Shown in pieces: positions 16,825 through 24,657 of a stretch of 64,000 nt of DNA; position 1 is the first letter of the stretch; every line of letters begins with the position of its first letter. Source of the stretch: Acidobacteriota bacterium (GTDB lineage: Bacteria > Acidobacteriota > Blastocatellia > Pyrinomonadales > Pyrinomonadaceae); assembly GCA_019242475.1 (NCBI GenBank), contig JAFAVK010000004.1:24355-88354 (forward strand), written 5' to 3'. Both the position numbers and the translations under genes were made by a program. The notes beneath the pieces were generated by a model. That model ran no database searches. It saw only the letters and a program-made list of their open reading frames with translations, and was not told the origin of the DNA.

Positions 16825-18603
16825 TCACTGCAAGTTGAGACGTTTAACCAGCGCATCGTAGCGCGGGTCGTTGCGGAGGGAATCGTAGCGCGGGTCAACT
16901 TTGAGATAGATGATGAAAACCTCGCGTCGCTGATACGCCTTTTCGAGATACTCAAATGCTCTGTCGCGATCCCCCATCGGAGCATAGACGCACGCGCCGA
17001 AGACATAAGCCGCGTTGTCTTTTTCAAATCTTTTGGCCTGCTCGCGCAGAACCCCCTGCCAACCCGATTCGTTCGTCGTCCCACGCTTCAGGGCGGGGCG
17101 GCTCGCGGCGGTCGAGAACCGCGCCAGCAAAAGTTTTCCGATCTCGTCGGCGACCGCGTCCTGCATCGAGAAGACGTCGCCGGCGTCCTTTTCGGTCTTA
17201 TAACTCTCTTCGACCTGTCCGCTGGCGACTTCGAGGAGCTGCGCCGTGATGCGAATCTTCCCGCCGGCCAGTTGATAGTTCGAGGCGAGCACGTAGTCGG
17301 CCTGTTGCTCCCTCCCCGCGGCCAGCGGGTCTTGCCCGACGTCGGCATACTTGCGCGTCGCGCTCAGCGGCCGCACCACCAACCCTCCCGTCGAACTCAG
17401 CCGGTTGATCAGCGAGTCGGCGATGCCGACCTCGAAAATCTCGTCGCGGTTCGCCGCGCTGATCGGTTTTAACGGCAAGACGGCGATTGATTTTTTATCG
17501 ACGACGGGAGGCGCGCTTCTCGCCTTATAAAAATAGAGCCCGACGGAGCCGGCGCAGAGAATGAGCGCAATGAGAATCTTGGCGGGCGCGGCGAACCTGC
17601 GGCCCGCGGACGGGGCGGCCCCGCCCACGCCATCGGCTTCGAGACGCTTTTGCAAACGCCGCAAGTCCGTGAACAGTTCTTCCGCCGACGGGTAACGCCC
17701 CTCCCGGTCTTTCTCAAGGCACTTTCTGACGATGCGCTGCAACTCGCCGGGCGTCCCCCTCGCGACCTGCGGGAGCGGCGCGGGCTCGGTCTTCAGCACA
17801 GCCGCGACCACGTCGCTCGCCGTCTCGCCCGTGAAGGGCGGAGCGCCCGCGAGCATCTCGTAGAGGACGCAGCCCAGAGACCACACGTCGGCGCGCGCGT
17901 CCACCTCCTGCCCGCGCGCCTGCTCCGGCGACATGTAACGGTCGGTGCCCATGATGAGCCCCGGCGTCGTCTTAACCGTCGAACCGTTCTGCCCGTTATC
18001 TTCCGCCGTCCGCCGCGGCGCGAGCTTGGCGATGCCGAAGTCGAGGACTTTGACGTAGCCGTCGGGGCGGAGCATGACGTTCTCGGGCTTCACGTCCCTG
18101 TGGACGATGCCGGCCTCGTGCGCGGCCCGCAGCGCCGAGGCGATCTGGGCCGCGATGTCGAGCGCCTCGGACGGCGGAAGAGCCCCGCGCGAAATGCGCT
18201 CGCGCAGCGTCTCGCCCTCGATGTACTCGGAGGCCATGACGCTCGTGCCGGCCGCCTCCTCGACGCCGTAGACGGTGATGATGTTCGGGTGGTTCAGGGC
18301 GGAGGCGGCGCGCGCCTCCTGCCGGAAGCGCCGCGCCTGCTCGGCGTCGTGCGTGAGGTGTTCGGGCAGGAACTTCAAGGCGACGCGCCGGCCGAGTTCC
18401 GCGTCCTCGGCCAGGTAGACGCGCCCCATCCCGCCCGCGCCGAGCAGAGAGAGCACGCGGTAGCGCCCCGCGAGCGTGTGCCCGACGACCTGCCCTTCTT
18501 CATCCCCCGCGAACAGCTCGGCGGCGACCGCGAGCGCCGGCTCGTCGCCGTCGCCCCATGCGAGTAGAAGCTGTGTGAGCTCCTGCGGAGAGTGCGTCGT
18601 CAT
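16825..18603 (-). CDS. Membrane Ser/Thr protein kinase with TolB/FlgO-like C-terminal domain, apparently missing TPR array
   Basis: From ATG 18603 the protein has 592 residues. This start is favoured over the open frame back to a GTG at 18693 because the first residues THSPQELTQLLLAWGDGDE match the short ECF-sigma-like leader usual in acidobacterial kinases. The Pkn-type kinase domain has glycine loop LLGAGGMGRVYLAED, Lys in VALKFL, catalytic HRDVKPENVM, DFGIAK and SPEQARG. A membrane helix follows (ILIALILCAGSVGLYFY), then an extracytoplasmic TolB/FlgO-like domain (IAVLPLKPISAANRDEIFEVG onwards). The end (LEKAYQRREVFIIYLKVDPR) is the usual closing part of a TPR array, but the array itself is nearly absent. 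Its substrate is unknown. Confidence 0.88.
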   Translation of the reverse strand: MTTHSPQELTQLLLAWGDGDEPALAVAAELFAGDEEGQVVGHTLAGRYRVLSLLGAGGMGRVYLAEDAELGRRVALKFLPEHLTHDAEQARRFRQEARAASALNHPNIITVYGVEEAAGTSVMASEYIEGETLRERISRGALPPSEALDIAAQIASALRAAHEAGIVHRDVKPENVMLRPDGYVKVLDFGIAKLAPRRTAEDNGQNGSTVKTTPGLIMGTDRYMSPEQARGQEVDARADVWSLGCVLYEMLAGAPPFTGETASDVVAAVLKTEPAPLPQVARGTPGELQRIVRKCLEKDREGRYPSAEELFTDLRRLQKRLEADGVGGAAPSAGRRFAAPAKILIALILCAGSVGLYFYKARSAPPVVDKKSIAVLPLKPISAANRDEIFEVGIADSLINRLSSTGGLVVRPLSATRKYADVGQDPLAAGREQQADYVLASNYQLAGGKIRITAQLLEVASGQVEESYKTEKDAGDVFSMQDAVADEIGKLLLARFSTAASRPALKRGTTNESGWQGVLREQAKRFEKDNAAYVFGACVYAPMGDRDRAFEYLEKAYQRREVFIIYLKVDPRYDSLRNDPRYDALVKRLNLQ

Positions 18604-18673
18604 GTGCCGGAACGCCTCTGCGCAACCGGCCGCGGCGTCCGGCCCGCCGGCCGTCCTGAAAAATTTGGTCAGC

Positions 18674-19621
18674 GTGGACGCGAGAGTCGTCACGTCTTAC
18701 AAGGGGGACGGCAGCACCTATAGCTGGACGCCCGTCATCAAGTTCGACACCAACGGGTCGCTCCCGAGCGGCGCACACTACCACGCCGTGGTCTCGACGC
18801 CCGCGGGCGCCCCCTGGGTCGAGATGGACTGCGAGTGGGTGGGTGGCTCGCAGAGCAACTACTACCAGTGCGGCGGCCCGGACTTCCCCGAGGAGAAGGG
18901 CACGACGGCGACGGGCCTCTTCCCCTTCGCCATCAAGCTGCGGGATGAATTGAAGGGCACGGACGAGACGCTCTTCAACGGCAAGGTCAAAATCAACAAG
19001 GCGCCCGGCGACGACGGCACGCCCGCCGAGCGCGCCAAGAAATCATTCTTCTACCCCGACCACGACTGGGCCTTGCCCGTCGGCTACGTCTTCTACAGCC
19101 CCGCAGACAACTTCCTCTCCACCGCGTTCTGGGTGCGCGGGAGCACCAACAACGTCCAGCCGCACGTCTTCTACAAGGGTCAGGACATCAGCTCGCTGGG
19201 CGCGAGCCCGAGCTGCCGTTCCGTGGCGGAGGTCGGCGACGCCTACATCCGCACGGTCTCGCCCGCCCCCCGTTGGAGCCTCGTCGAGTGCGGCTTCCGC
19301 AGCATCCTCATCAAGGACAAGGGGGAGAAGTTCGGCGTCCAGCTCCACTACCTGGCGTCGAGCCCCGGCGAGTACGAGATCAAGGTGCTGTGGAATAACC
19401 ACCTGTCGCGCTCGCTCAAGTTCAACGTCGGCCCCGACGGCAACTTCGCCGTCGGCGTCCCCGTGCTCTACAGGGTGCGGAACGACGACGGGGATCGGTT
19501 CCCCGGCGTCATCGTGCCCGTCGCCATCCTCGACGAACAGGACGGGCCGTGGGACAGGAACGCCTGGAAGACCGGAGCCTTCTACGGCAACCCGCCGCAG
19601 GGCTTCACGACCGCGCCTTAG
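18674..19621 (+). CDS. Hypothetical, probably secreted protein; 5' end apparently lost
   Basis: The C-terminal 310 residues have the look of a real exported protein: balanced composition, a Trp/Tyr/Gly-rich beta pattern (HYHAVVSTPAGAPWVEMDCE, FYPDHDWALPVGYVFYSP) and an end segment PVAILDEQDGPWDRNAW. No family was recognised. The start is unclear: GTG 18674 is the last possible start before the conserved-looking part, without a ribosome site, and the protein would lack a signal peptide. Upstream codons in this frame are shadows of the divergent kinase gene, whose start is only 70 bases away. I think the gene has lost its 5' end through a rearrangement that placed the kinase gene here, so it may be a pseudogene. 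Confidence 0.5.
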   Translation: MDARVVTSYKGDGSTYSWTPVIKFDTNGSLPSGAHYHAVVSTPAGAPWVEMDCEWVGGSQSNYYQCGGPDFPEEKGTTATGLFPFAIKLRDELKGTDETLFNGKVKINKAPGDDGTPAERAKKSFFYPDHDWALPVGYVFYSPADNFLSTAFWVRGSTNNVQPHVFYKGQDISSLGASPSCRSVAEVGDAYIRTVSPAPRWSLVECGFRSILIKDKGEKFGVQLHYLASSPGEYEIKVLWNNHLSRSLKFNVGPDGNFAVGVPVLYRVRNDDGDRFPGVIVPVAILDEQDGPWDRNAWKTGAFYGNPPQGFTTAP

Positions 19622-19645
19622 TCACGCGGTTATTCATCTTTCAAG

Positions 19646-20431
19646 TTAGGTCGGGACGCGGCCCTTTACCGCGTTAGCCCGGGCGCCGTAGGTGATGCGG
19701 CCGACGGCGTCTGCCGGCAGGCGTGAGCGCATCCGCGCCTTGAGGAGCGCGAGTTCCTCGGACGCCATCGCCGCGAGCTGCCGGCCGACGCTCGCCCCGC
19801 CGAGGACGGTCGCCCAGTAGTCTTCGAAGCCTGCGAACGTCCGCCGCACGTTGATCTCCCGCGTCTCGACCGACTCCAGACCCGCGCCGCTCCACAAGTC
19901 CCGCATCGCGTCCAGCCGGGACGCCTCGGGGTGCGGCTCCACGGGGACTGTGACGCCCAGCCCGCGCATCTCCTCCTTCAAAGTCCCGTAAGGGAAGCCG
20001 CCGCCCTCCATGTCCCACGCGTAGGCCGTGACGGCGCCGCCCGGGCTGACCACGCGCGCCATCTCGGCGACGCCCGCGGCCGGGTCTGGGACGAAGAAGA
20101 TGACCAGCGGCATGACGGCCACGTCGAACGTGTCGTCGGGAAACGGCAGCGCCATCGCGTCGCCCTTTCGAAACTGTGCGACGCGCGCGGCGGGCCGCGT
20201 GCGGGCGTAGGCGAGCTGCGCCTCGGACGGGTCTATGCCGTGTACCGAGAGGGGCGCACACCGCTCGACGAGCATCTCGGTGAAGGCGCCGTTGCCGCAG
20301 CCTACGTCGAGCCAACGCAGACCTGTCTGCGGGGCGAGCCAGTCGAGGAAGGTCTCGCCCGCGAGCCGGCTCCACTCCCCCATGTAACGTTCGTAGGCGG
20401 CCCCGTCGTCGAAGCGAATCTGGTCGGTCAC
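19646..20431 (-). CDS. Class I SAM-dependent methyltransferase
   Basis: From GTG 20431 the protein has 261 residues. This start is chosen because GGAGGAG lies upstream and it begins two bases after the previous stop, although the frame is open to 20518. The Rossmann-fold methyltransferase motifs are clear: motif I LRWLDVGCGNGAFTEML, acidic loop VHGIDPSEAQL, and post-I segment FRKGDAMALPFPDDTFDVAVMP, as in UbiE/Coq5-like enzymes. The substrate cannot be inferred. The gene is coupled to the secreted-protein gene upstream (20434-21687) and converges on the hypothetical gene at 18674-19621. Confidence 0.85.
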   Translation of the reverse strand: MTDQIRFDDGAAYERYMGEWSRLAGETFLDWLAPQTGLRWLDVGCGNGAFTEMLVERCAPLSVHGIDPSEAQLAYARTRPAARVAQFRKGDAMALPFPDDTFDVAVMPLVIFFVPDPAAGVAEMARVVSPGGAVTAYAWDMEGGGFPYGTLKEEMRGLGVTVPVEPHPEASRLDAMRDLWSGAGLESVETREINVRRTFAGFEDYWATVLGGASVGRQLAAMASEELALLKARMRSRLPADAVGRITYGARANAVKGRVPT

Positions 20432-20433
20432 TG

Positions 20434-21687
20434 TTAGTGTTCTCCTCCGGTCGGGTGGCGGGAAAGCGACGCGGCGCGGGCGGGGTCGGTCGCGCCGCGC
20501 GGCCCGTTCTTCAGCCACGCGCGCGCGAGGCGGCGGACGGCCTCCACGTCAGAACCCCCGACGCCCATCAGCGAGTAGAAGTCGCGCCGCTCGGTCTCCT
20601 CGTTCTTCATGCTCCACAGGTCGAGGCCGAAGGGGGCGAAGTGGCTCGGGTATTTTTTGTAAGACTCGTCGTCCACGTCGTGCGCCTGGCTGTTGAGCCA
20701 GCCGACCGGCCAGTGATCCCACGAAAGGCTCCGCCAGCCCCAGCCGCCCGTCGCCTTGTCCGAGTGCTCTTTCATCCGCGTCGTCTCGTGCGGATAACCC
20801 GACGCGTCGCCGACGGCGAAGAAGGGCGAGCCGTCGCGGAACGGAATGATCCCGACGAACCCGCGCGCGTCGTCCAGCTCCTTCCACGGCGAGCCCGTGC
20901 GGCGCGAGGTGCCGTAGAACGGCTTGTTCGGCTTCGGCTGTGACTTCCAGTAGATGTCGGCGCGCGCGTTCGTGAAGGCGTCGAGGCCGACGAAGGCGTG
21001 GCTCTCGCCCGTCTTCGCATCCTGTTCGAGCACGTCGAACCAGAGCTTGCCGGCGGGCTCCAACGCGATCAGCTCAATCGGCTCGCGCGCGTAGCCGTGC
21101 GCGTCGCCCGGCAGCAGGGACTCGTAACTCTGCCGCCGTAGGATGAGCCCGTTCGGGAAGGCCCAGAAGTCTTCCGTCGCGCGGTAGGCCGCCGCCCCCG
21201 TCTTCATGTTGACGCCGAAGTACGTCCAGCGCACCCAGACGCGGCGCGGGCCCGACTCGATGACATCGACGAAGCTGTTGCGCTCGCGCCGCCCGTGCTC
21301 GTTGAACAGCTCGCCCCAGCCGTCGTTCCCCTCCCACATCTGGTAGGAGAGGGCGGCGCCCGAGGGCAGCTCGAACCAGGGGCAGTAGCTCGCCTCGTGC
21401 GAGAAGACGAAGCGGTAGGGGAAGTCGCGCCAGTAGATGACGTAAGCCTTCCGCGGGTTCCCGTCCGCGTGCGGCGGCGAGTCGAAGTCGCCCTGATAAT
21501 TCCCGAAGACGTAGTCGGAGACTTCGACCGCGGAGACGCCGGCCGTCTTCATCTCTTTCAACCGAGACATCGTGACGGCCCTCGGGCGGTCGAAAGAGGA
21601 GTCGGCGTTAGCGGTCTGTGCCCTGGTCGAAAGCACGGCCACCCCGACCAGCAACAGTGCGGACGAAAACAGACGGGTCATGCGCAT
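20434..21687 (-). CDS. Exported protein of unknown function
   Basis: A 417-residue protein with a Sec signal peptide (LFSSALLLVGVAVLSTRAQ, cleavage near residue 23). The mature part is rich in Trp, Tyr and Phe and seems all-beta, with segments YVIYWRDFPYRFVFSHEASYCPWF spread near 75-100 and WRSLSWDHWPVGWLNSQ near 310. These suggest a carbohydrate-active or sugar-binding fold, but no catalytic motif or family could be named. It is the first gene of a two-gene minus-strand unit with the methyltransferase. About 150 bases separate it from the S41 protease gene upstream. Confidence 0.75.
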   Translation of the reverse strand: MRMTRLFSSALLLVGVAVLSTRAQTANADSSFDRPRAVTMSRLKEMKTAGVSAVEVSDYVFGNYQGDFDSPPHADGNPRKAYVIYWRDFPYRFVFSHEASYCPWFELPSGAALSYQMWEGNDGWGELFNEHGRRERNSFVDVIESGPRRVWVRWTYFGVNMKTGAAAYRATEDFWAFPNGLILRRQSYESLLPGDAHGYAREPIELIALEPAGKLWFDVLEQDAKTGESHAFVGLDAFTNARADIYWKSQPKPNKPFYGTSRRTGSPWKELDDARGFVGIIPFRDGSPFFAVGDASGYPHETTRMKEHSDKATGGWGWRSLSWDHWPVGWLNSQAHDVDDESYKKYPSHFAPFGLDLWSMKNEETERRDFYSLMGVGGSDVEAVRRLARAWLKNGPRGATDPARAASLSRHPTGGEH

Positions 21688-21840
21688 GGCCTTCCATACT
21701 CACTGAAAGGCCGTGGTTTTTCTGTGCCGAGCCTCATCTGTTTTCTATAACTTCACCTAGGCTTTTAAGATTCCGGAAGGACGAGGGTGCGCTGGCAAAC
21801 GGACTGTAGCCGGGGCTCGATTCCCGCAACGGAACCGACA

Positions 21841-23559
21841 TTAGTGCAGGTTGTATCTTCGCGCGAATGACAGGGCGAACTCGCCCGCGCGGGGAATCTC
21901 CTCGATGGCACGTTTGAGTTGAGGGTCGTCGGACTCCAACGCTTGCATCGCCGTCACCGTGCCGTAAGACGCCGTCACTATTTCGTAGCGCAACCGCCGG
22001 AGGATGAAGTCGCGCTCCTCGTCGAGGCGGGCCGCGCCGACGCCGAGCGCCGCCTGCGTCGTGACGTAGCGCTTGTAACTTTGATAGACCTCTTCGCCGA
22101 CGGGGAAGTCGGTCGGTTGCAGCAGGTGTCCGTAGTCTATCGGCCGCTGAATCTTGTACGCGCCGAGCCCCTCCACGCGCCCGTTCACGAGTTCGCGCGT
22201 GAAGAGGAAGATCGAGTCCATCAGGCGTTGCTGTTCCGGCGTGACCAGGCGCGGCGCCACCGCCACGTCCGGCCTGATTCCGCCCCCGCCGTAGACGGCC
22301 CGACCCGAGTCCGTTCGGGCCGGAGTCCCGGCCTGACGCTCCTGGCCGGACGAGCCCTCCGGCGGCGCGGCGCCGCTTGGGTTGAGGTAGTCGTAGTAAC
22401 CGACGCTCGTATAGTCGCGCTGGATCGAGCGCCCCGAGGGGGTGTAATACCTCGCTATCGTGATGTTCAGGCCCAAGCCTTCGTTGAGCACGGCGAAGTT
22501 CTGCACGAGCCCCTTCCCGAAGCTGTTCTCGCCGACGACGAGCGCGCGGTCGTGGTCTTGCAGCGCGCCGACGACTATCTCGGAGGCCGAGGCCGTGTTC
22601 CGGTTGATGAGGACGACGAGCGGCGAGAGGTCGGGGGCGGCGTTGGCGGCCGCGTAAGTGTGGCTGAGTCCCCCGATGCGGCCCTTGAGCGAGAGGATGA
22701 CCTGCCCGCGCGGCAGGAACATGTCCGCCACGCGAATCGCTTCGTAGACGTGCCCGCCCCGGTTGTCGCGCAGGTCAATGATGTAAGAGGTGGCGCCGCG
22801 CTCCTTTAAAAATCTGAGCGCGGCTTGCAACTCGTCCGGGGTCGTGAAGACGAAGCCGCCGTTCATCAGGACGTAGCCGACGCCGGGCCGGACGAGGTAG
22901 GCGTCGGGGACGGACGGCTGGTGCATGACCTCGCGCGTGATTTCGACGGAGTCGGCCCGCCCGGTGGCGGCGCGTTCGACCTTCAGCCTGACGACCGAGC
23001 CGCACCTCCCGCGGATGCGTTCGCGCACCTCGTTCGAATACTTGTCGGGCGCCGCCAGCCCGTCGACCTCCAGGATGCGGTCGCCGTAGCGCAGGTTCGC
23101 GCGGCTCGCCGGCGAGTCCTGGAAGGTGTCGATGACGTAAGTGTTGACGCGTTCCCCGACGCCGCGGTAGCCGATGGTCGCGCCGATGCCGCAGTATTGA
23201 AATCGCTGGTGCGCCACCCACTCGCGGTAGTCTTCGGCGTCGTAGAACTTCGAGTGCGGGTCGAGGGACTGGAGCATGCCGTTGATCGCCGACTTGAAGA
23301 CCGACGTGTAGTCCATCCGGCCGCCGTCCGCGTGATTGGCTTCGACCGCCGCCAGCGCCTCGTTGAAATCCCGCTCAAGCTTCTCGACGGCTTCGGCCCC
23401 CGCGCCGGCGCGGGAGTCGTCGCGCGCGCCCGGGTCGGCGGGCGAGGCGTGCGGCGGGTTGACCGCGGAGACGCTTCCCTGCTGGGGGCGTGCGGACGGG
23501 GGCGCGGCCATCAGGATGATGAGCCACGCGAGCAGCACAATCGAACTCCCCTTCCTCAT
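21841..23559 (-). CDS. S41 family C-terminal processing peptidase (PDZ protease)
   Basis: From ATG 23559 the protein has 572 residues and begins with a signal peptide (RKGSSIVLLAWLIILMAAPPSA). The frame is open to 23727, with another ATG at 23589, but those starts would bury the signal sequence. A PDZ domain (GIGATIGYRGVGERVNTYVI to GDRILEVDGL) precedes the S41 catalytic core: strand SYIIDLRDNRGGHVYEAI, nucleophile Ser in NTASASEIVVGAL and general-base Lys in ENSFGKGLVQ. This Ser/Lys dyad is intact. It probably cleaves C-termini of exported proteins. An insertion of low-complexity sequence (GAAPPEGSSGQERQAGTPA) lies after the active site. Confidence 0.92.
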   Translation of the reverse strand: MRKGSSIVLLAWLIILMAAPPSARPQQGSVSAVNPPHASPADPGARDDSRAGAGAEAVEKLERDFNEALAAVEANHADGGRMDYTSVFKSAINGMLQSLDPHSKFYDAEDYREWVAHQRFQYCGIGATIGYRGVGERVNTYVIDTFQDSPASRANLRYGDRILEVDGLAAPDKYSNEVRERIRGRCGSVVRLKVERAATGRADSVEITREVMHQPSVPDAYLVRPGVGYVLMNGGFVFTTPDELQAALRFLKERGATSYIIDLRDNRGGHVYEAIRVADMFLPRGQVILSLKGRIGGLSHTYAAANAAPDLSPLVVLINRNTASASEIVVGALQDHDRALVVGENSFGKGLVQNFAVLNEGLGLNITIARYYTPSGRSIQRDYTSVGYYDYLNPSGAAPPEGSSGQERQAGTPARTDSGRAVYGGGGIRPDVAVAPRLVTPEQQRLMDSIFLFTRELVNGRVEGLGAYKIQRPIDYGHLLQPTDFPVGEEVYQSYKRYVTTQAALGVGAARLDEERDFILRRLRYEIVTASYGTVTAMQALESDDPQLKRAIEEIPRAGEFALSFARRYNLH

Positions 23560-23980
23560 CGCGGTGCCGCCGTCATGAACGATGTCCATTGTGGAGAGGC
23601 TCCGGGTAACGGCCCTCGATACTGAGGGGCGGCGCAATTCCTGCCGCCCGCCCCCTTGATCGTCTCGCCCCCTCGGTGTGGCCCCAATCTTACTACACAA
23701 ACTTAATAGCCTAACAAGTTTCGGCAACGCTCGCCGACGGGTCGCGGCCCGCCGCGGGACGGCGGCGCATCCATTCTTTTGAACTTATTCGTTGACTATA
23801 GCGGAATGCTATCTATAATACGGCTTCTGCTTGGATGCCCCGTCGCAGGAACATGCTGCGACCTCGTTCTCACTCGACCACCACCGGCGAAGAGTGCTGG
23901 TAAGCGTTCACACCACACGCTCTCGCGTGACTTGTGTTATCCGGCCCGTCCCTGGGCCGTAATCTTCACGAGGCCAAGTC
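23560..23980. other. Divergent intergenic region between S41 protease and AraC-type gene
   Basis: This 421-base region is more AT-rich than its surroundings between about 23685 and 23830. It contains a good sigma70-type promoter facing the AraC-type gene (listed separately) and an untranslated leader of about 155 bases after it. No small gene or RNA was recognised; open frames here lack ribosome sites. Confidence 0.5.
23792..23819 (+). promoter_or_regulatory. Sigma70-type promoter with palindromic spacer
   Basis: TTGACT (23792-23797) and TATAAT (23814-23819) are separated by 16 bases, the best promoter match noticed in the window. The spacer contains a perfect 5-bp inverted repeat, ATAGC and GCTAT (23798-23802 and 23808-23812) around GGAAT, which could be an operator. 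It points to the AraC-type gene at 23981. Confidence 0.55.
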
Positions 23981-24337
23981 ATGGATCAAAGAGTACAAGT
24001 CATCGTCGAGCTGATGAAAGCAGACCCCCACAAAGAGTTAAGCCTCGACGAGCTGTCCAGGGCCGTGAACCTCTCCGCCTCGCGCCTGCGGCACGTCTTC
24101 AAGGCGGAGATGGGCATGAGCCCCGCCCGCTACATGAAATCAATGAAGATGAACGAGGCCAGAGTGCTCACCGAGAATACGTTTCTCAACGTGAAGCAGA
24201 TCATGAGTCAGGTCGGGCTGAGCGACGAGAGCCACTTCGTCAGGGACTTCAAGAAGTTTTTCGGGGTCACCCCCATGCAGTGCCGCGCCCGCCGCACCCC
24301 GGACGGGCCGCGGCCAGCCGAACCGGCTAACAAATAG
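23981..24337 (+). CDS. Single-domain AraC-family transcriptional regulator
   Basis: A 118-residue protein made almost only of the AraC DNA-binding domain with its two helix-turn-helix motifs: LSLDELSRAVNLSASRLRHV and NVKQIMSQVGLSDESHFVRD, followed by the family signature FKKFFGVTPMQCR. The usual N-terminal ligand-binding domain is missing. ATG 23981 follows GAGG at a distance of 9. It lies alone between the protease gene and the start of the large secreted-protein cluster, so it is a candidate regulator of that cluster or of itself; this is inference from position only. Confidence 0.9.
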   Translation: MDQRVQVIVELMKADPHKELSLDELSRAVNLSASRLRHVFKAEMGMSPARYMKSMKMNEARVLTENTFLNVKQIMSQVGLSDESHFVRDFKKFFGVTPMQCRARRTPDGPRPAEPANK

Positions 24338-24466
24338 CCAGAACGGCCAACAGTTTTCTCTTGCCCCGTAGCTGCTACTTCAGTAGTTTACAAGCCTGAA
24401 CGGGACGGCATTCATAGACGCCCAGCTCTCCGCAGGTTTACTTGTAACCCATCCGCACTCGCGCCG

Positions 24467-24488
24467 GCCCGGCAGACATCTGCCGGGC
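24467..24488. terminator. Perfect 22-base palindromic hairpin
   Basis: GCCCGGCAGA and TCTGCCGGGC, separated by two bases, form a perfect inverted repeat 130 bases after the AraC-type gene. It may terminate that transcript, although no T-run follows; a regulatory binding site is the alternative. Confidence 0.4.
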
Positions 24489-24508
24489 GCGTGCCGTTAT
24501 TTCGTGGC

Positions 24509-24537
24509 TTAAATTACTGTGTCGCGCGGTTTATAAA
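24509..24537 (+). promoter_or_regulatory. Weak promoter candidate for the FG-GAP genes
   Basis: TTAAAT (24509-24514) and TATAAA (24532-24537) are 17 bases apart, about 120 bases before the first FG-GAP start. The -35 match is poor, so this is tentative. Confidence 0.3.
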
Positions 24538-24657
24538 ACGCCCGAATTCCTCGCTGTAACGCGGCCTCCTTCTTCTGAAACAATTTATGAAACGCGTAGC
24601 CGCCCCGCCCGCCTGCGGGGCTGTCGTCGGAGATGGTTCAAGCGAAAGGAGCCTGCC

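Larger units (their letters stand above)
24338..24657. other. Intergenic region before the secreted propeller cluster
   Basis: This 320-base region contains a perfect 10-bp inverted repeat and a weak promoter candidate (both listed). It ends in the AAAGGAG ribosome site of the first FG-GAP gene. No further coding region was seen. Confidence 0.5.
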
